This document shows positions 62,459 through 64,000 of a DNA stretch of 64,000 nucleotides, piece by piece. Positions within the stretch are counted from its first letter, which is position 1. Each line of letters begins with the position of its first letter. The stretch covers positions 1 to 64,000 of the forward strand of contig QBML01000003.1 in assembly GCA_003242085.1 (NCBI GenBank). The letters are read 5' to 3'. The notes beneath the pieces were generated by a model. That model made no database searches. It worked only from the letters and a program-made list of their open reading frames with translations, and was not told the DNA's origin. Source of the DNA: Pseudanabaena frigida. GTDB taxonomy: Bacteria > Cyanobacteriota > Cyanobacteriia > Pseudanabaenales > Pseudanabaenaceae. A program made the position numbers and the translations under genes.

Positions 62459-63805
62459 ATGAATGTCATGACCTCAAAATTTAAATTACCAGATTCTCGA
62501 AAGGCGATCGATTTTGGGAAATACTTTCTAATTTCGTTAGTACTGCTGCTGGGTTTGCATCTTGTGGCAAATGCCAATAACTCTGAAGTCATTCTTCAGC
62601 CTAAATGGACTGCAAATATAGAAGCAAGTGCTAAACCAATCGCCACCGATAAGCAATTATTTGTCATCAGTCCGTTGAAGTTCAGTGAGTTGAAGATCGG
62701 TGAGGGTATTCCCTCAGAACTGGTTGCCCTTGATATTGCTTCGGGAAAAATTCTATGGCAACAAAAACTACCACCATCTCAATCGCTTGCCCGTCACCAG
62801 TTAATGCTAGATAGTGGAACTATTTACGTCAGTCATGCCAATGGATTAGTGGGCTTTGATCCTGAAACTGGCTCTCCAAAGACATCTTTTAAGTATGGAG
62901 AAGATAAGCGTGGCGGTATCCGCGATCGCACGCTGGGAATATCACAAGATATCGCCGTATATGGTGATTCTATCCCAATTGATGAGAGTGGCTCTAGTCG
63001 CACAGGCTATCAAACAAAAATATTTGCTATCAATAAAGAGAAACCACTTTGGTCGTATCAGCTTCCTAAAACTAACGGGTTAATTGGTATTTCTGCAATT
63101 CAGCCAGTGGTGCAGAATGGAATTTTATTTTTGCCTTCCTTTCATGACACGCCCAAAGGTCGGCTCGAACAATTTACGGTGATAGACGTGCGATCGGGAA
63201 AAGTCTTATGGACTTGGGAAACTGCACCACGAGATCCCAATGGATTATGGGCTGCCGATGTTTTTGGAGATACGATCTATACCTCGGTCTTCGGTTTTAC
63301 CAAGACGCAGCCATTAGGACGCATCCGTGCGATCGCTCTCCAAACTGGTAAAGAGAAATGGTCATACACCATCACTGGCAAAGTCAAAGCTGTGAGCGAT
63401 CGCGAAGTCTTCGTTTGGCAATCTAAAGATAACTCTGGTGGTAATTTTGTAGTTTTAGATAAGGAGACAGGCAAATTTTTACGCAAATTTACATTAACCC
63501 GTGTCTATGATACGGAGCCTCCAAATTTAACTTTGTCAGATGGTCTAATTTACATGCCTGACATGGAAATTAAAAATGTGACCTTAGGCTTTTACGGTTC
63601 TGCTGATAACAATAGTTGGGTTAACGCCTTTGACGATAAAACTGGCAAATTAGTATGGCGAACTCCGACCTTGATGAATAGCCATATTTACTATCCACCC
63701 ATTGTTAATAGCACATTAGATAAACCTGAGAAGAAACATTTGATTTTTGCTAGTAATTTCTTAAGACAAGGTAGTAGCAAGGTACAGTCCTTTGCAATTC
63801 CCTAA
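62459..63805 (+). CDS. Exported PQQ-binding-like beta-propeller protein
   Basis: From ATG 62,459 (ATG 62,468 also possible) about 448 residues. Residues 15-40 form a signal anchor (YFLISLVLLLGLHLVANA). The rest is a WD/PQQ-type propeller with repeats such as ALDIASGKILWQQ, VIDVRSGKVLWTW, ALQTGKEKWSY and FDDKTGKLVWRT. The PQQ ligands of dehydrogenases are not recognisable, so a structural or BamB-like role is possible. A strong terminator overlaps the stop codon. Confidence 0.85.
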   Translation: MNVMTSKFKLPDSRKAIDFGKYFLISLVLLLGLHLVANANNSEVILQPKWTANIEASAKPIATDKQLFVISPLKFSELKIGEGIPSELVALDIASGKILWQQKLPPSQSLARHQLMLDSGTIYVSHANGLVGFDPETGSPKTSFKYGEDKRGGIRDRTLGISQDIAVYGDSIPIDESGSSRTGYQTKIFAINKEKPLWSYQLPKTNGLIGISAIQPVVQNGILFLPSFHDTPKGRLEQFTVIDVRSGKVLWTWETAPRDPNGLWAADVFGDTIYTSVFGFTKTQPLGRIRAIALQTGKEKWSYTITGKVKAVSDREVFVWQSKDNSGGNFVVLDKETGKFLRKFTLTRVYDTEPPNLTLSDGLIYMPDMEIKNVTLGFYGSADNNSWVNAFDDKTGKLVWRTPTLMNSHIYYPPIVNSTLDKPEKKHLIFASNFLRQGSSKVQSFAIP

Positions 63806-63844
63806 AACTCCAAAGGCATCGCAGAGCGATGCCTTTGGAGTTTT
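63804..63844. terminator. 19-bp hairpin with U run
   Basis: Perfect stem AAAACTCCAAAGGCATCGC around AGA, containing the stop of the propeller gene and abutting that of the next, convergent gene. Bidirectional terminator. Confidence 0.92.
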
Positions 63845-64000
63845 TAAACCTTGCTGCGGAGAATATCGCAACTGAGAGCATTGTGGAAATCTTCTACATG
63901 AGACGTGTTTTGCGGTAGCCAAACATCTCCTGTAGCGATGTGCATCGGAGGCAAAACATCATAAATAGGCTCTTGCAAAAAGTAAGTGTCCTTGAGCTGC
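63844..64000 (-). CDS. C-terminal end of an unidentified gene (partial)
   Basis: The last 51 codons of a minus-strand gene that continues beyond the window: LKDTYFLQEPIYDVLPPMHI ... VEDFHNALSCDILRSKV and stop TAA at 63,844-63,846. The frame is open to the window edge. The fragment is too short to assign. Confidence 0.6.
   Translation of the reverse strand, partial: QLKDTYFLQEPIYDVLPPMHIATGDVWLPQNTSHVEDFHNALSCDILRSKV

Noticed and set aside
1-64000. Frequent GCGATCGC octamers as a novel signal
   Set aside because: This is HIP1, a well-known over-represented palindrome in cyanobacteria.

Overview
This window is chromosomal DNA from a cyanobacterium. It encodes plastocyanin, cytochrome c-550 (PsbV), phosphoribulokinase, a Tab2-family photosystem translation factor and a glycolate-oxidase subunit, and the octamer GCGATCGC (HIP1) recurs throughout. 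Modest GC content, scattered his genes and many palindromic repeats fit a filamentous lineage such as Pseudanabaena; that genus is an inference from overall character, not something the sequence proves. No rRNA, tRNA or CRISPR array was recognised.

Layout. 0-11 kb: a small exported protein, a 1796-residue protein with an Hsp70-like ATPase at its C terminus, hisF, a TPR-CHAT protease-like protein and a small conserved protein. 11-17 kb: CcdA-type thiol transporter, HtrA-type protease, SLH porin and a cytochrome P450 directly behind it. 17-27 kb: a signalling block with a Ser/Thr kinase-AAA-GAF-histidine kinase giant, a receiver-GGDEF protein, a galT gene split by one in-frame stop, and a MASE1-PAS-GGDEF protein. 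27-31 kb: photosynthesis and housekeeping genes (tab2-like, petE, psbV, hisA) plus an orphan peptide-type ABC permease. 31-37.5 kb: an accessory stretch with a RusA-like resolvase coupled to a PD-(D/E)XK + HEPN-like protein, a RAYT transposase between two REP-like repeats, a RelE-type toxin-antitoxin pair, an Uma2 remnant and a second HEPN-like protein. 37.5-47.5 kb: clpS, glcD, an LMW-PTP-like protein, SMI1/KNR4, a CHRD protein, a catalase with a strong 7-1-7 operator-like palindrome, HxlR regulator/thioesterase, a GAF histidine kinase and a cupin. 47.7-50 kb: a broken ABC-transporter ATPase followed by an overlapping ATPase + DUF4276-type TOPRIM-like pair that looks like an anti-phage module. 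50-57 kb: peroxiredoxin, SDR/LysR divergent pair, MFS transporter and several gene remnants (SDR fragment, peroxiredoxin tail, frameshifted membrane protein), an XRE regulator and a TPMT-like methyltransferase. 57-64 kb: a fatty-acid hydroxylase-family protein, a repeat-rich exported protein, a NarL-type two-component pair, prk, a PQQ-type propeller protein and the end of one more gene.

Two recurring themes stand out. First, intergenic spaces hold many long near-perfect hairpins, often with a GGCGGCGC core, belonging to at least three repeat families with terminal inverted repeats; one family has supplied the 3' end of two coding regions. Second, the accessory regions carry two compact nuclease/ATPase cassettes (31.3-32.4 kb and 48.1-49.9 kb) that are the best candidates for under-described defence systems.
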